NCBI GenBank assembly: GCA_965533275.1
Contig: CBESWG010000004.1
Location: 62,001 to 126,000, forward strand
Direction of reading: 5' to 3'
Source: JAUXEH01 sp965533275
Lineage (GTDB): Bacteria; Acidobacteriota; Aminicenantia; Aminicenantales; Aminicenantaceae
Length of the DNA: 64,000 nucleotides
Positions 43,834 to 53,699 of this stretch are shown here, piece after piece; the first letter of the stretch is position 1, and every line of letters begins with the position of its first letter. The notes beneath the pieces were generated by a model, which saw nothing but the letters and a program-made list of their open reading frames with translations, was not told where the DNA came from and did not search any database. The position numbers and the translations under genes were made by a program.

Positions 43834-45612
43834 ATGGTCGAGACGATCGGTCAGCTTTTTTTGAACACGGCAAAATCCTACCCCAAAGACGGGCTTCTGC
43901 TCCACAAGAAAGACGGTGAGTACACGCCCATCTCCACATCCGAGTTCGAAGCCTGGATCAAAGATTTTTCATTGGGTCTTCAGGCGCTGGGTCTGCAGAA
44001 GGGAGACAAGCTCATCATCCTTTCGGATAACAGCCCTTTTTGGGTGATGACCGATCTCGCCAGCCTCTGCCTGGGGGTGGTCACCGTCCCCATCTATACA
44101 TCGTTGATGCCCGAGCAGATCAAATATATCATAGACAACAGCGATGCCAAGATCGTCGTGTGCGGCGGATCCGATCTGTGGGCAAAGGTGGCTGCCGTAC
44201 GGCATCAGCTCGATAAGGTGGAACACTTCGTCTCCCTCGGAGGCGACGCTCCCGACGGGACCTTAAACTATGAGGATGTCCAGGAGCGCGGGAGGGAGTT
44301 GGGCCGGGAGAAGCCTGAGCTTTTTGATCAGACGGTCGCAGCCGTCCAACCCGATGACATCGCCTCTATCATCTACACATCCGGTACGACTGGCCTTCCC
44401 AAGGGCGTGATGCTCATGCACAGTAACTTCATGAGCAACGTCCGGGCCATCGATGAGATCCTGGAGTTTTCGCCGGCAGACACGACCCTCTCGTTTCTGC
44501 CACTCTCACATGTCCTGGAGCGCATGGTGAGCTTTACCTATCTCTACAAGGGATGCACGGTGGGCTATGCCGAGAGCGTGGAGACACTGGGAGCGAACCT
44601 GCTGGAGATCCGCCCCACGATCATGGTGAACGTGCCCCGGATACTGGAGAAGATCTATGCCAAGGTGATAGACAACGTGCTGGACAGCCCTCCTCTCAAG
44701 CGCAAGATCTTTTACTGGGCCCTCAATATCGGGAAGGAAGTCTCGAAACTCAAGCTGCAGAATCAGCTGCCATCGGGCGGCCTCAAATTCAAACACAAGA
44801 TCGCCCACAAGGTCGTGTTTTCCAAGATCATAGCGAAAACCGGCGGTAGGGTCCGCTTCTTCGTGTCTGGAGGCGGGCCTCTGTCCAAGGACATCGCGGA
44901 ATTCTTCCATGCCGTCGGGATCCTGATCCTCGAAGGCTATGGGCTCACGGAGACCTCCCCGGTCATCTCGGTCAACACTTTCGAGGACTTGAAGTTCGGT
45001 GCGGTCGGGCCTCCCATCCCTGGAGTCGAGGTCAAGATCGCCGAAGACGGCGAGATCCTGACCAAAGGCCCTCACGTGATGAAGGGCTACTACAAGATGG
45101 AGGATGCCACGCGAGAGGCCATCCAGGACGGCTGGTTCTACACAGGTGACATCGGTCATATCGATGAGGACGGCTACCTGGTTATCACCGACCGCAAGAA
45201 GGACATCATCGTCACGGCAGGGGGCAAGAATGTGGCGCCACAGCCGATCGAAAATGTTCTGAAGATAGATCCCCTGATCGAGGGAGCACTGCTCGTGGGC
45301 GACCGCAGGAAATTCATCAGTGCCCTCATCGTGCCCCACTTCGAGAAGTTGGAGGAATACGCCAAATCCAAGTCCATCGCCTATGACAGCATGCAGGACC
45401 TGGTGACCAATGAGGCGATCGTCCAGTTCTATGAGGGATTGATCGATCGCATCACGCCGAACCTGGCATCCTATGAAAAGATCAAGAAGGTCATCCTCAT
45501 GGTGAGGGACTTCGAGATCGAAAAGGGGGAGATGACCCCTACGCTCAAGCTGAAGCGGAACATCGTAGAGGATAAATACAAGACGGAGATCGATTCCCTG
45601 TATCAAGAGTAA
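43834..45612 (+). CDS. Long-chain fatty acid--CoA ligase
   Basis: 592 residues, AMP-binding family of the LC-FACS type. Activates fatty acids to acyl-CoA. Motifs: IIYTSGTTGLPKGVMLMHSN (A3), SFLPLSHVLERM (FACS L-motif neighbourhood), EGYGLTETSPVI (A5), GWFYTGDIGHIDEDGYLVI (A7) and DRKKDIIVTAGGKNVAPQPIE (A8). The C-terminal KLKRNIVEDKY carries the final Lys region. The long insert after the L-motif is typical of FAA1/FadD15-like enzymes. AAGGAGGG precedes the ATG. Confidence 0.92.
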   Translation: MVETIGQLFLNTAKSYPKDGLLLHKKDGEYTPISTSEFEAWIKDFSLGLQALGLQKGDKLIILSDNSPFWVMTDLASLCLGVVTVPIYTSLMPEQIKYIIDNSDAKIVVCGGSDLWAKVAAVRHQLDKVEHFVSLGGDAPDGTLNYEDVQERGRELGREKPELFDQTVAAVQPDDIASIIYTSGTTGLPKGVMLMHSNFMSNVRAIDEILEFSPADTTLSFLPLSHVLERMVSFTYLYKGCTVGYAESVETLGANLLEIRPTIMVNVPRILEKIYAKVIDNVLDSPPLKRKIFYWALNIGKEVSKLKLQNQLPSGGLKFKHKIAHKVVFSKIIAKTGGRVRFFVSGGGPLSKDIAEFFHAVGILILEGYGLTETSPVISVNTFEDLKFGAVGPPIPGVEVKIAEDGEILTKGPHVMKGYYKMEDATREAIQDGWFYTGDIGHIDEDGYLVITDRKKDIIVTAGGKNVAPQPIENVLKIDPLIEGALLVGDRRKFISALIVPHFEKLEEYAKSKSIAYDSMQDLVTNEAIVQFYEGLIDRITPNLASYEKIKKVILMVRDFEIEKGEMTPTLKLKRNIVEDKYKTEIDSLYQE

Positions 45613-45624
45613 GCGGGGAGGCGT

Positions 45625-46335
45625 CTATTTCTTGGGTTGCCAGTAGAGGATGCGGCCGCAGTTTTCACACAGGATGATCTCCTGCTGGGCGATCAGCTCA
45701 TTCAAGACCTGAGGCCGGATCCGGATCTGACAGAGGGAACAAAAATCATCTGTGACGGGTGAGAGTGCCGTCCCGCTGGTTCTTCTGAAGATCTTCTTGT
45801 ACAAAGCCCTCTGATCGGAAGAGATGAGGGGGACAAGCCCCTCTCGTTCTTCTGTCAGCTCCGTCTTCAGCCCCCCCTGATCCAATTCCTTCTTCAGGAC
45901 CAGATCCTTTTCCTTGAGAAACGTGTCCTTGATCTCAGCTGCCTTTTTCTCCGCGGTCTTGATCTCCGATTCGAGGTCGTCTGCGGACAGCATCTCGCTG
46001 ATGATCTCCTCTTCCCTGGTCTCGATCTCGTGTTCCACGTCTCCGATCTCTTTGAGGAGCGAAGTGTATTCCTTGTTGGTCTTGACGTCGTTGAGCTGCT
46101 TTCTGTATTTGGCTATCTGGATCTTCTTTTCCTGGACGTCGGATTCCAGATCGCGTCGATTTTTCTGGTTCTGTGACAATTTTTCCTTGGCATCGGCCAC
46201 GATCTGTGCACTATCGGTGATCTTCTTGTCGATGTCTTTGAGTTGGGAAGGAATACTGTCGAGGAAATCAGAGATGTCTTTTATCTTTTCATCGATATCT
46301 TGCAGGTTGATCAGTTGTTCAAAATTAATTTCCAC
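45625..46335 (-). CDS. Coiled-coil protein with C4 zinc ribbon (CT398-like)
   Basis: 236 residues. An N-terminal long antiparallel coiled coil (about 1-165, e.g. LQDIDEKIKDISDFLDSIP, YRKQLNDVKTNKEYTSLLKE with the family's TNKEY signature) is followed by a zinc ribbon: CSLCQIRIRPQVLNEL and ILCENCGRILYW. This matches the conserved family of Chlamydia CT398 and related proteins, which have been linked to sigma-54 or secretion in Chlamydia; in most bacteria its role is unclear. Convergent with the acyl-CoA synthetase and followed upstream by a tRNA gene. Confidence 0.88.
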   Translation of the reverse strand: MEINFEQLINLQDIDEKIKDISDFLDSIPSQLKDIDKKITDSAQIVADAKEKLSQNQKNRRDLESDVQEKKIQIAKYRKQLNDVKTNKEYTSLLKEIGDVEHEIETREEEIISEMLSADDLESEIKTAEKKAAEIKDTFLKEKDLVLKKELDQGGLKTELTEEREGLVPLISSDQRALYKKIFRRTSGTALSPVTDDFCSLCQIRIRPQVLNELIAQQEIILCENCGRILYWQPKK

Positions 46336-46356
46336 ATTTTTTCCTCAGAGGGAAAG

Positions 46357-46428
46357 TGGGCCTACCAGGATTCGAACCTGGGACCAACCGGTTATGAGCC
46401 GGTGGCTCTACCGCTGAGCTATAGGCCC
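46357..46428 (-). tRNA. tRNA with CAT anticodon (probably Ile2; Met possible)
   Basis: 72 nt on the minus strand: acceptor stem GGGCCTA/TAGGCCC, D arm AGCTCAGCGGTAGAGC, anticodon stem ACCGG/CCGGT with loop CTCATAA (CAT), T arm CCAGGTTCGAATCCTGG. The GGGCC acceptor start favours the lysidine-modified tRNA-Ile2 over elongator tRNA-Met. CCA is not encoded (CTT follows the discriminator A), unlike tRNA-Pro in the same window. Confidence 0.9.
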
Positions 46429-46437
46429 CTGCCCCAC

Positions 46438-46466
46438 CTTATAGCAAATCTGGGATTTAGAGTCAA
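46438..46466 (-). promoter_or_regulatory. Promoter of the CAT-anticodon tRNA
   Basis: -35 TTGACT (46466..46461), 17-nt spacer, -10 TATAAG (46443..46438) with extended TGC. Ends 9 nt before the tRNA. Confidence 0.65.
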
Positions 46467-46492
46467 CGAGAGAGACAGGTGGACACCCGCGG

Positions 46493-48115
<1,623 letters not shown>

Positions 48116-48137
48116 TGCTCACTCCTTATTTATGTTC

Positions 48138-49892
48138 CTAATAGGTTTTCTGTGATAATTGGACTAGTTTTTGTGTGAGGTCCATATATTCTTTTTGGAG
48201 CTGGGATAGTTCATTCTTCGCTCCGGATTGTTCATGTTGGGATATCTGTTTTTGAATTTGAATTCTCTGGTCTTGCCAATATATTTTTCTGAGCGTGTCG
48301 ATCAGATCGGCGGCCTCTGCCAGTGTCGGCTCCCGTTCGGTGTTTTCTTGAAGGACCTGAGTGAACGCATTAAACAAAGTCTCATCGATCCCACTCTTAA
48401 ACTCATAAAGATTTGGAATTTTATTCTTTTTGCGAGACTCGTTGATAAGCTTGAGTATCGGTTCGCTCCTCAACGTGCTGTAGTCGTCTTGCTTCAGCTC
48501 CTCAAACACATATGCTGCCACCTCACTATCCTCAAAAATGATCTGGAGCAGCCTCTTTTCCGCAGCCAGAAATCCGGATTTAGCGGCTGCGCTCTGAGGG
48601 GTTCGCGCATTTTTCTTATCCGTCACGGTCTTCCGGAACTCCTGTTCGTCGATAGCCAGGTATTCGCTGGTGCACTTGATGTATTCGCTCCGGACGATCG
48701 CATCCGAGACCTTATTGATCTCATTCAGGACTTCCCGTGCGACCTTCGCCTTGCCTTCCGGGCTCGTGGGCAAGCGGCCCTTCGAGATGTAGTCGGTGAT
48801 GTATCTGAGGCCGGACAAGCTGTTTTCGACAAGTTTCAGGAAATCCTCCGGCCCCTTTTGAGTCATGTAGCTGTCAGGATCGGATCCCTTGGGGAGCAGT
48901 GTCACATTGATCTCAGCGCCCTGTTCGAAGCACAGGGAGACCGCCCGGAATGAGGCCTTTCTGCCAGCCCGGTCCGCATCGTAGCAGGCGAATATCCTGG
49001 TTGTGTAGCGCCGCCGGATCAGGTCGATCTGCTTAGGAGTCAGGCCCGTCCCGAGCGAGGCCGCCACATTGGTCACACCGTTCTGGAAGAGGGTAAGAAA
49101 ATCGGTATAGCCCTCAACCAGGATCAGGGAATCCTGCTTGCGGATAGAGTCGCGCGAGTAGTTCAGCCCATAGAGGAGGTTTCCCTTGGAATAGATCGGA
49201 GTGTCGGGGGAGTTGAGATATTTGGGATCTTCGTCGAACAGACTGCGTCCCCCAAAGGCCACCACTCTGCCTGTCCGATCGTTGAAGATGGGGAAGATGA
49301 TGCGGCCGCGAAACCGGTCGTAGTGACCCTCCTTGTTCTGGCGGCGCAGGATCAACCCGGCCTGTTCCAGGAGCGAGGGTGCCACTTTTTTGCGCCTGAA
49401 GGCACCGAGCAGCCCGTCCCAGGAATTGAGCGCGTAACCCAGCTTGAGGGTTTTGATGCTCTCAGGCTGGATGCCCCTTTTGTGGAGATACTCCAGCGCC
49501 TGCTTTCCCTCTTCCGTATTATTGAGGTTCTTTTTGAAGAACGCCATGGCGTCTTCCGTGACCTTGTAGATGTTCTCCTTGAGGCTTTGGTATTCAGGGG
49601 AGAATGCCTTGCCGTCCGGCATGGCGATGTTGTATTTCTCGGCCAGGGTGCGGAGCGCCTCGGGGAAGCTGAGGTTTTCTTTCTCCATGATCAGCGTAAA
49701 GATGTCCCCTCCGGCCCCACATCCGAAACAGTGATAGAGCTGCTTGTCGTCGTCCAGGTAGAAAGAGGGCGTCTTTTCAGAGTGGAAGGGGCAGAGTCCG
49801 ACATGCCGGTTCCCTCGTCGCTGGAGCTTCGTGTACTGGGATGCGATCTCGACGATGTTGGCGGACTGTCTTATTTGGTCGATGACTTCCAT
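48138..49892 (-). CDS. dnaG: DNA primase
   Basis: 584 residues from ATG 49892. Makes RNA primers for replication. N-terminal CHC2 zinc finger (CPFHSEKTPSF and CFGCGAGGD), RNA polymerase core, TOPRIM (LVEGYTDFLTL, CYDADRAGRKA) and a C-terminal helicase-binding domain with low conservation. The frame is open to 49958, but the promoter TTGACA/TATATT sits at 49930-49958 so the upstream part is not translated. First gene of a dnaG-rpoD operon. Confidence 0.95.
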   Translation of the reverse strand: MEVIDQIRQSANIVEIASQYTKLQRRGNRHVGLCPFHSEKTPSFYLDDDKQLYHCFGCGAGGDIFTLIMEKENLSFPEALRTLAEKYNIAMPDGKAFSPEYQSLKENIYKVTEDAMAFFKKNLNNTEEGKQALEYLHKRGIQPESIKTLKLGYALNSWDGLLGAFRRKKVAPSLLEQAGLILRRQNKEGHYDRFRGRIIFPIFNDRTGRVVAFGGRSLFDEDPKYLNSPDTPIYSKGNLLYGLNYSRDSIRKQDSLILVEGYTDFLTLFQNGVTNVAASLGTGLTPKQIDLIRRRYTTRIFACYDADRAGRKASFRAVSLCFEQGAEINVTLLPKGSDPDSYMTQKGPEDFLKLVENSLSGLRYITDYISKGRLPTSPEGKAKVAREVLNEINKVSDAIVRSEYIKCTSEYLAIDEQEFRKTVTDKKNARTPQSAAAKSGFLAAEKRLLQIIFEDSEVAAYVFEELKQDDYSTLRSEPILKLINESRKKNKIPNLYEFKSGIDETLFNAFTQVLQENTEREPTLAEAADLIDTLRKIYWQDQRIQIQKQISQHEQSGAKNELSQLQKEYMDLTQKLVQLSQKTY

Positions 49893-49929
49893 ATTTAGGT
49901 AGACGCCTACTGTTGAATATAACTTAATG

Positions 49930-49958
49930 AATATAGGTTTGACACCCGGAATTGTCAA
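49930..49958 (-). promoter_or_regulatory. dnaG-rpoD promoter
   Basis: -35 TTGACA (49958..49953), 17-nt spacer, -10 TATATT (49935..49930); start point about 49923, leader about 31 nt. Fixes the dnaG start at 49892. Confidence 0.72.
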
Positions 49959-50042
49959 GCTTTCCTATCGAGTATCTAAATATCTGATGTTTCAGTTTGC
50001 TTGGGTGATTCCTGGGGGTTGATCAGGTGTCCTGTGCTGTGT

Positions 50043-50786
50043 TCAAAGATGGTTGATCAGGCTGGCGAGATATCCCGCCCCGAAACCGTTGTCGATGTTG
50101 ACGACACCCACGCCGCCCGGGCAGGAATTGAGCATAGCCAGGAGCGCCGCGATCCCGTTCAGACTGGCCCCATAGCCCACGCTCGTGGGGACCGCGATGA
50201 GGGGGATGTCGGTCATCCCTGCCACGACGCTGGGCAGGGCGCCCTCCATGCCCGCGGCCACGATGATCACGCGCGCGTCCTTGAGGCGGTGGTATTCACC
50301 GAACAGGCGGTGGATCCCGGCCACACCTACGTCATAGATCTTTTCGAAGGTATTGCCCAGGATATCACACGTGACAGCGGCTTCCTCGGCCACAGGTATG
50401 TCTGAAGTGCCTGCCGTCATGATCGCGACCTTGCCCTTTCCCTGGGGAGGTGCTTTCACTTTGTGAAACATGGCCCGTCCCTGTTCATTATATTCGACCT
50501 CGGGCAGCTCGCTCTTGATGGCGGCATAGGTCTCCGGTCCGATGCGGGTGACCAGCAGGTTGCTGCCTTTTTGCATGATGCTCCTGGAAATGTCGAGGAT
50601 CTGATCCTGTGTCTTCCCCAGTCCGAACACGATCTCTGGAAATCCCCTGCGCAGTTCGCGGTGGTGGTCGATCTTGGCGAAGCCCAGATCCTCGTAGGGA
50701 TAGCCCTTGAGCTGCAAGAGCGCATCTTCCGGCGTCATCTCTCCCTTGTGGACCTTCTTGAGGGTGTCTTCTAGGACTGATTTCAT
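50043..50786 (-). CDS. larB: LarB, nickel-pincer cofactor biosynthesis carboxylase
   Basis: 247 residues from ATG 50786. LarB carboxylates and hydrolyses nicotinic acid adenine dinucleotide to pyridinium-3,5-biscarboxylate mononucleotide, the first step toward the nickel-pincer cofactor of lactate racemase. Matches the family: DHHRELRRGFPEIVFG, AIMTAGTSDIPVAEEAA (AIR-carboxylase-like core), VIIVAAGMEGALPSVVAGM, IAVPTSVGYG and NIDNGFGAGYLA. larC, larE and larA are not in the window. A -10 TAGAAT with upstream TGC at 50799..50794 (TTTGTGCTAGAAT) overlaps the first possible ATG (50795), so the ATG at 50786 is preferred and the message would be leaderless. Confidence 0.9.
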   Translation of the reverse strand: MKSVLEDTLKKVHKGEMTPEDALLQLKGYPYEDLGFAKIDHHRELRRGFPEIVFGLGKTQDQILDISRSIMQKGSNLLVTRIGPETYAAIKSELPEVEYNEQGRAMFHKVKAPPQGKGKVAIMTAGTSDIPVAEEAAVTCDILGNTFEKIYDVGVAGIHRLFGEYHRLKDARVIIVAAGMEGALPSVVAGMTDIPLIAVPTSVGYGASLNGIAALLAMLNSCPGGVGVVNIDNGFGAGYLASLINHL

Positions 50787-50793
50787 GTGCTCC

Positions 50794-50822
50794 ATTCTAG
50801 CACAAATTGGAGGGGAGTGAAA
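50794..50822 (-). promoter_or_regulatory. larB promoter
   Basis: -35 TTTCAC (50822..50817), 17-nt spacer, -10 TAGAAT (50799..50794) with extended TGC. The box shares TTTGTGCTAGAAT with the promoter at 32309-32337. Confidence 0.55.
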
Positions 50823-50846
50823 AAAAGGGGACCTGTCCCCTTTTTT
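50821..50846. repeat. AAAAAAGGGGAC-CT-GTCCCCTTTTTT palindrome
   Basis: Perfect 12-bp arms around CT at 50821-50846, between divergent larB and lpxC. As RNA it folds as GGGGA-CCTG-TCCCC with flanking A/T runs in both directions, so it has the form of a bidirectional intrinsic terminator, yet nothing is transcribed into it from a neighbouring 3' end. A REP-like unit related to the 3083 palindrome is the alternative. Confidence 0.7.
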
Positions 50847-50888
50847 CTTCTCCTCCTTTTATTTATACTGGGCGGGATGAGGAACAAA

Positions 50889-51710
50889 ATGACTCTCGCC
50901 CGTGAGGTGGCCCTCAGCGGAACGGGCATCCATTCCGGGTCTCAGATCAAGATGTGCCTCAAGCCATCGAGTTCCGGAGAGATCGTGTTCATCCGCAAAG
51001 ACCTAGGCGGCCTCGAGTTCCGGATCGAGCCTGAGGTAATGGCGGCGCGGAACAGCACCAACCTGATCCAGGGCGAGCACAAGATCCTGACCATCGAACA
51101 CCTCATGGCATCCCTCTATGCGAGTGCCGTAGACAGCGTCCTTATTGAGCTGGATGGGGAGGAAGTCCCCATCCTGGACGGCAGCGCGCTGCCCTTTGTC
51201 CAGGCAATAGAGAAGGCCGGCTTGCGGGATCTGGATCTGCCTCGGGAGGCCATCTATATCCGCAAGTCGTTTTCGCTGGAGGAGGGGGAGGCCTCGATCC
51301 GAACCACTCCTTCAGACTCCCTGATCATTTCCTACCGGATCGCTTTCGATCATCCAGCCATAGGGATCCAGGATTTCCGATTCGAACTCGATCCCGAAAG
51401 TTTCCGCTCTCAGGTCGCCCCGGCCCGTACCTTCGGCTTTCTGAGGGACGTGCCGCGCCTCTGGGCCGATAAGCTGGCCCTGGGGGGCTCGCTGGAAAAC
51501 GCTCTGATCCTGGACGAGCAGAAACTGCTCAACGGCCCCCTGCGCTTCCCGGATGAGTTTGTGCGGCACAAAGTCCTGGACCTGATCGGCGACCTCTCGA
51601 TCCTGGGGCGTCCGGTCTGCGGCCATTTCTACGCTGACCGGGCCGGACATGCCCTGCACCTTCGCAGTGTGTGCCATCTCCTGCAGAATCCCCACCTTTG
51701 GGAGGCGTGA
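50889..51710 (+). CDS. lpxC: UDP-3-O-acyl-N-acetylglucosamine deacetylase
   Basis: 273 residues from ATG 50889 (GAGGA 5 nt upstream; an ATG at 50877 lacks a Shine-Dalgarno). Committed zinc-dependent step of lipid A synthesis; its presence argues for an LPS-bearing outer membrane. Zinc ligand His in TIEHLMASLYA, the HKxxDxxGD-type set appears as RHKVLDLIGDLSILG with zinc His and Asp, and PARTFGFL with the catalytic region. The final conserved His lies in the FYADRAGHALH segment. The protein is a little shorter than E. coli LpxC (305). Confidence 0.92.
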   Translation: MTLAREVALSGTGIHSGSQIKMCLKPSSSGEIVFIRKDLGGLEFRIEPEVMAARNSTNLIQGEHKILTIEHLMASLYASAVDSVLIELDGEEVPILDGSALPFVQAIEKAGLRDLDLPREAIYIRKSFSLEEGEASIRTTPSDSLIISYRIAFDHPAIGIQDFRFELDPESFRSQVAPARTFGFLRDVPRLWADKLALGGSLENALILDEQKLLNGPLRFPDEFVRHKVLDLIGDLSILGRPVCGHFYADRAGHALHLRSVCHLLQNPHLWEA

Positions 51711-51736
51711 GATTCTCGGGGCCCCGCAGATTGAGC

Positions 51737-51765
51737 TTGTCAAAAAACCTCAGATTCGCTAAAAT
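51737..51765 (+). promoter_or_regulatory. Promoter of the TPR-glmU-glmS operon
   Basis: -35 TTGTCA (51737-51742), 17-nt spacer, -10 TAAAAT (51760-51765). Leader about 33 nt to the GTG start at 51805. Confidence 0.65.
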
Positions 51766-51804
51766 TACTGGAATCAGAACGTAAACCATGTATCGGGAGA
51801 TAAA

Positions 51805-52320
51805 GTGACCGCTCAACAAACAGCAAAGACAAAGAAAACCGATTATGACAAGGCTTTGATCGTATATAACCAGGCCATGAAATCCTTCCACAAGGGGGAT
51901 TTTGCAAAAGCGAAAGATGGCCTTGCTAGCTTCGCGAAGGACTATCCCGAGGAGCGCGAATTGGTCGACCGTGTGAACATGTATCTTCAGATCTGTGAGA
52001 ATCGCCTGAACCCGCCCAAGGTCGCGCTGAAAACCGGGGAGGATTTTTTCCAGAACGGGATCTACCTCATTGGTCAGGGCCAGTTTGAGGAAGCCCTCAA
52101 GTCGCTGGAAATGGCCCTTTCCAAGAATCCCAAGAACGCGAAGATCCCATTCACCATGGCCGATGTGAGCTGCCTTATGGGAGACCTCGATCAATGCCTG
52201 GACTTCCTGAAGCAGGCAGTAGGATTGGATCCCCACCTCGCCGTTCTTGCCCAGAACGAGGTGGATTTTGAAGCCGTCAGGGAGGATCCACGCTTTCTCG
52301 AGATCACGACAACGGAATGA
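51805..52320 (+). CDS. TPR-repeat protein heading the glmU-glmS operon
   Basis: 171 residues from a GTG start with GGGAGA 7 nt upstream. Three TPR-like helical pairs: ALIVYNQAMKSFHKGDFAKA (about 15-34), FQNGIYLIGQGQFEEALKSL (about 87-106) and TMADVSCLMGDLDQCLDFL. No signal peptide, so cytoplasmic. The stop overlaps the glmU ATG (ATGA), so its synthesis is coupled to UDP-GlcNAc enzymes; a scaffold or regulatory role is possible but unproven. Confidence 0.8.
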   Translation: MTAQQTAKTKKTDYDKALIVYNQAMKSFHKGDFAKAKDGLASFAKDYPEERELVDRVNMYLQICENRLNPPKVALKTGEDFFQNGIYLIGQGQFEEALKSLEMALSKNPKNAKIPFTMADVSCLMGDLDQCLDFLKQAVGLDPHLAVLAQNEVDFEAVREDPRFLEITTTE

Positions 52321-53699
52321 AACACGGTTTCCACGCACTCTTATTAGCCGCGGGGAAGGGAACCCGATTTAAGTCGGATATCATCAAGGTCCTGCACCCC
52401 TTGATGGGCAGGACCATGATCGATGTCGTTCTGGACACCGTTTCTAGACTCCGGCCGGATAGGATTTTTCTGGTTGTCGGCCATCAAAAGGATCGTGTCG
52501 AGGAAGCCCTGCATTCGCGGAATATCGAATTTGTGGAGCAGAAAACCCAGGTGGGGACGGCGCATGCCGTGATGGCGGCCCGATCCAGACTCCGCAAGTA
52601 TCCGGATGCGGACCTCCTGATCATGAACGGCGATCTCCCCCTGATACGGCCTGAAACGCTCCGCCCCCTGCTCCGCCAGCACCGCAGGCAAGGCAATGCC
52701 TTGACCTTCATGACCTCGGTCATGGAAAATCCCTTTGGATTCGGCAGAGTCGTATTTCTGGAAGACGGCTGCATCCGAATCATCGAGGAAAAGGACGCCA
52801 CGCCCAGTCAGAGAAAGCTCAAGGAGGCGAACGTCGGAATCTATCTATTCAAGATCCGGGATCTCCTGTGGGCGCTCCCCAAGATCACGACCCACAACAA
52901 AAAAGGGGAGTACTACCTGACCGATACCATAGAGATCCTTTCCGCCTCAGGCCGCAAGGTGGCGCCCTGCTGCACGACGAGCGACGCAGAGATCGTAGGC
53001 GTCAACGACCGTGCTGAGCTGGCCCGCGCAGCCGGGATCCTGCGTGAACGCAAGGTCACTGCCCTGGCAGAGGAGGGGGTCACATTCTACGATCCCGCAT
53101 CCACTTGGGTAGACTACAACGTGCGCATCGGACGCGATACCGTGATCTATCCGATGGTCACGCTCGAGGGAAAGACACGGATCGGGGAGCGGTGTGTGAT
53201 CTATCCCGGCTCGCACATCATGGATGCACGGATCGGCAGCGACGTGAACGTCTTGACCGGTTCGATCGTGGAACAAACCAGAGTGGAAAGCGGCTGTCGG
53301 GTTGGACCCTATGCCCGGCTGCGTCCTGGAACGATCCTGCGTTCTGGGGCCCAAGTGGGCAATTTTGTTGAGATGAAGAAGACCGACTTCGGTCCGGGCT
53401 CAAAAGCCAATCACCTTTCCTATGTGGGCGATGCGGATGTGGGCGCCAAAGTCAACATAGGGGCCGGCACCATCACCTGTAACTACGACGGCGTGACCAA
53501 GTCAAAGACCCAGATCGATTCCGGTGCCTTTATCGGATCCGGGACCCAACTGGTGGCACCCGTGAAGATCGGAAAGAACGCCTATGTCGGTGCCGGCTCG
53601 ACCATTACCAAGGACGTCAGCCCAGAAGCCCTGGCCGTGTCTCGTGTCCGGCAGTCCGAGAAAAAGGGCTGGGCCCGGGGGAGAAAAAGGAAAAAATAA
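52317..53699 (+). CDS. glmU: Bifunctional GlcN-1-P acetyltransferase / GlcNAc-1-P uridyltransferase
   Basis: 460 residues. Acetylates glucosamine-1-P and then forms UDP-GlcNAc, the precursor for peptidoglycan and lipid A. N-terminal nucleotidyltransferase: LLLAAGKGTRFKSDIIKVLH, QVGTAHAVMAAR, NGDLPLIRPETL, EANVGIYLF; C-terminal left-handed beta-helix with hexapeptide repeats: GPYARLRPGTILRSGAQVGN, VEMKKTDFGPGSKANHLSYV and NIGAGTITCNYDGVTKSKT with catalytic His/Tyr/Lys region. GlmU and GlmS genes overlap by 1 bp. Confidence 0.96.
   Translation: MKHGFHALLLAAGKGTRFKSDIIKVLHPLMGRTMIDVVLDTVSRLRPDRIFLVVGHQKDRVEEALHSRNIEFVEQKTQVGTAHAVMAARSRLRKYPDADLLIMNGDLPLIRPETLRPLLRQHRRQGNALTFMTSVMENPFGFGRVVFLEDGCIRIIEEKDATPSQRKLKEANVGIYLFKIRDLLWALPKITTHNKKGEYYLTDTIEILSASGRKVAPCCTTSDAEIVGVNDRAELARAAGILRERKVTALAEEGVTFYDPASTWVDYNVRIGRDTVIYPMVTLEGKTRIGERCVIYPGSHIMDARIGSDVNVLTGSIVEQTRVESGCRVGPYARLRPGTILRSGAQVGNFVEMKKTDFGPGSKANHLSYVGDADVGAKVNIGAGTITCNYDGVTKSKTQIDSGAFIGSGTQLVAPVKIGKNAYVGAGSTITKDVSPEALAVSRVRQSEKKGWARGRKRKK

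Noticed and set aside
50787..50888. Signal-peptide-like N-terminal extension of LpxC
   Set aside because: The hydrophobic run comes from translating the palindrome and poly-pyrimidine tract; LpxC is cytoplasmic and the ATG at 50889 has a ribosome-binding site.
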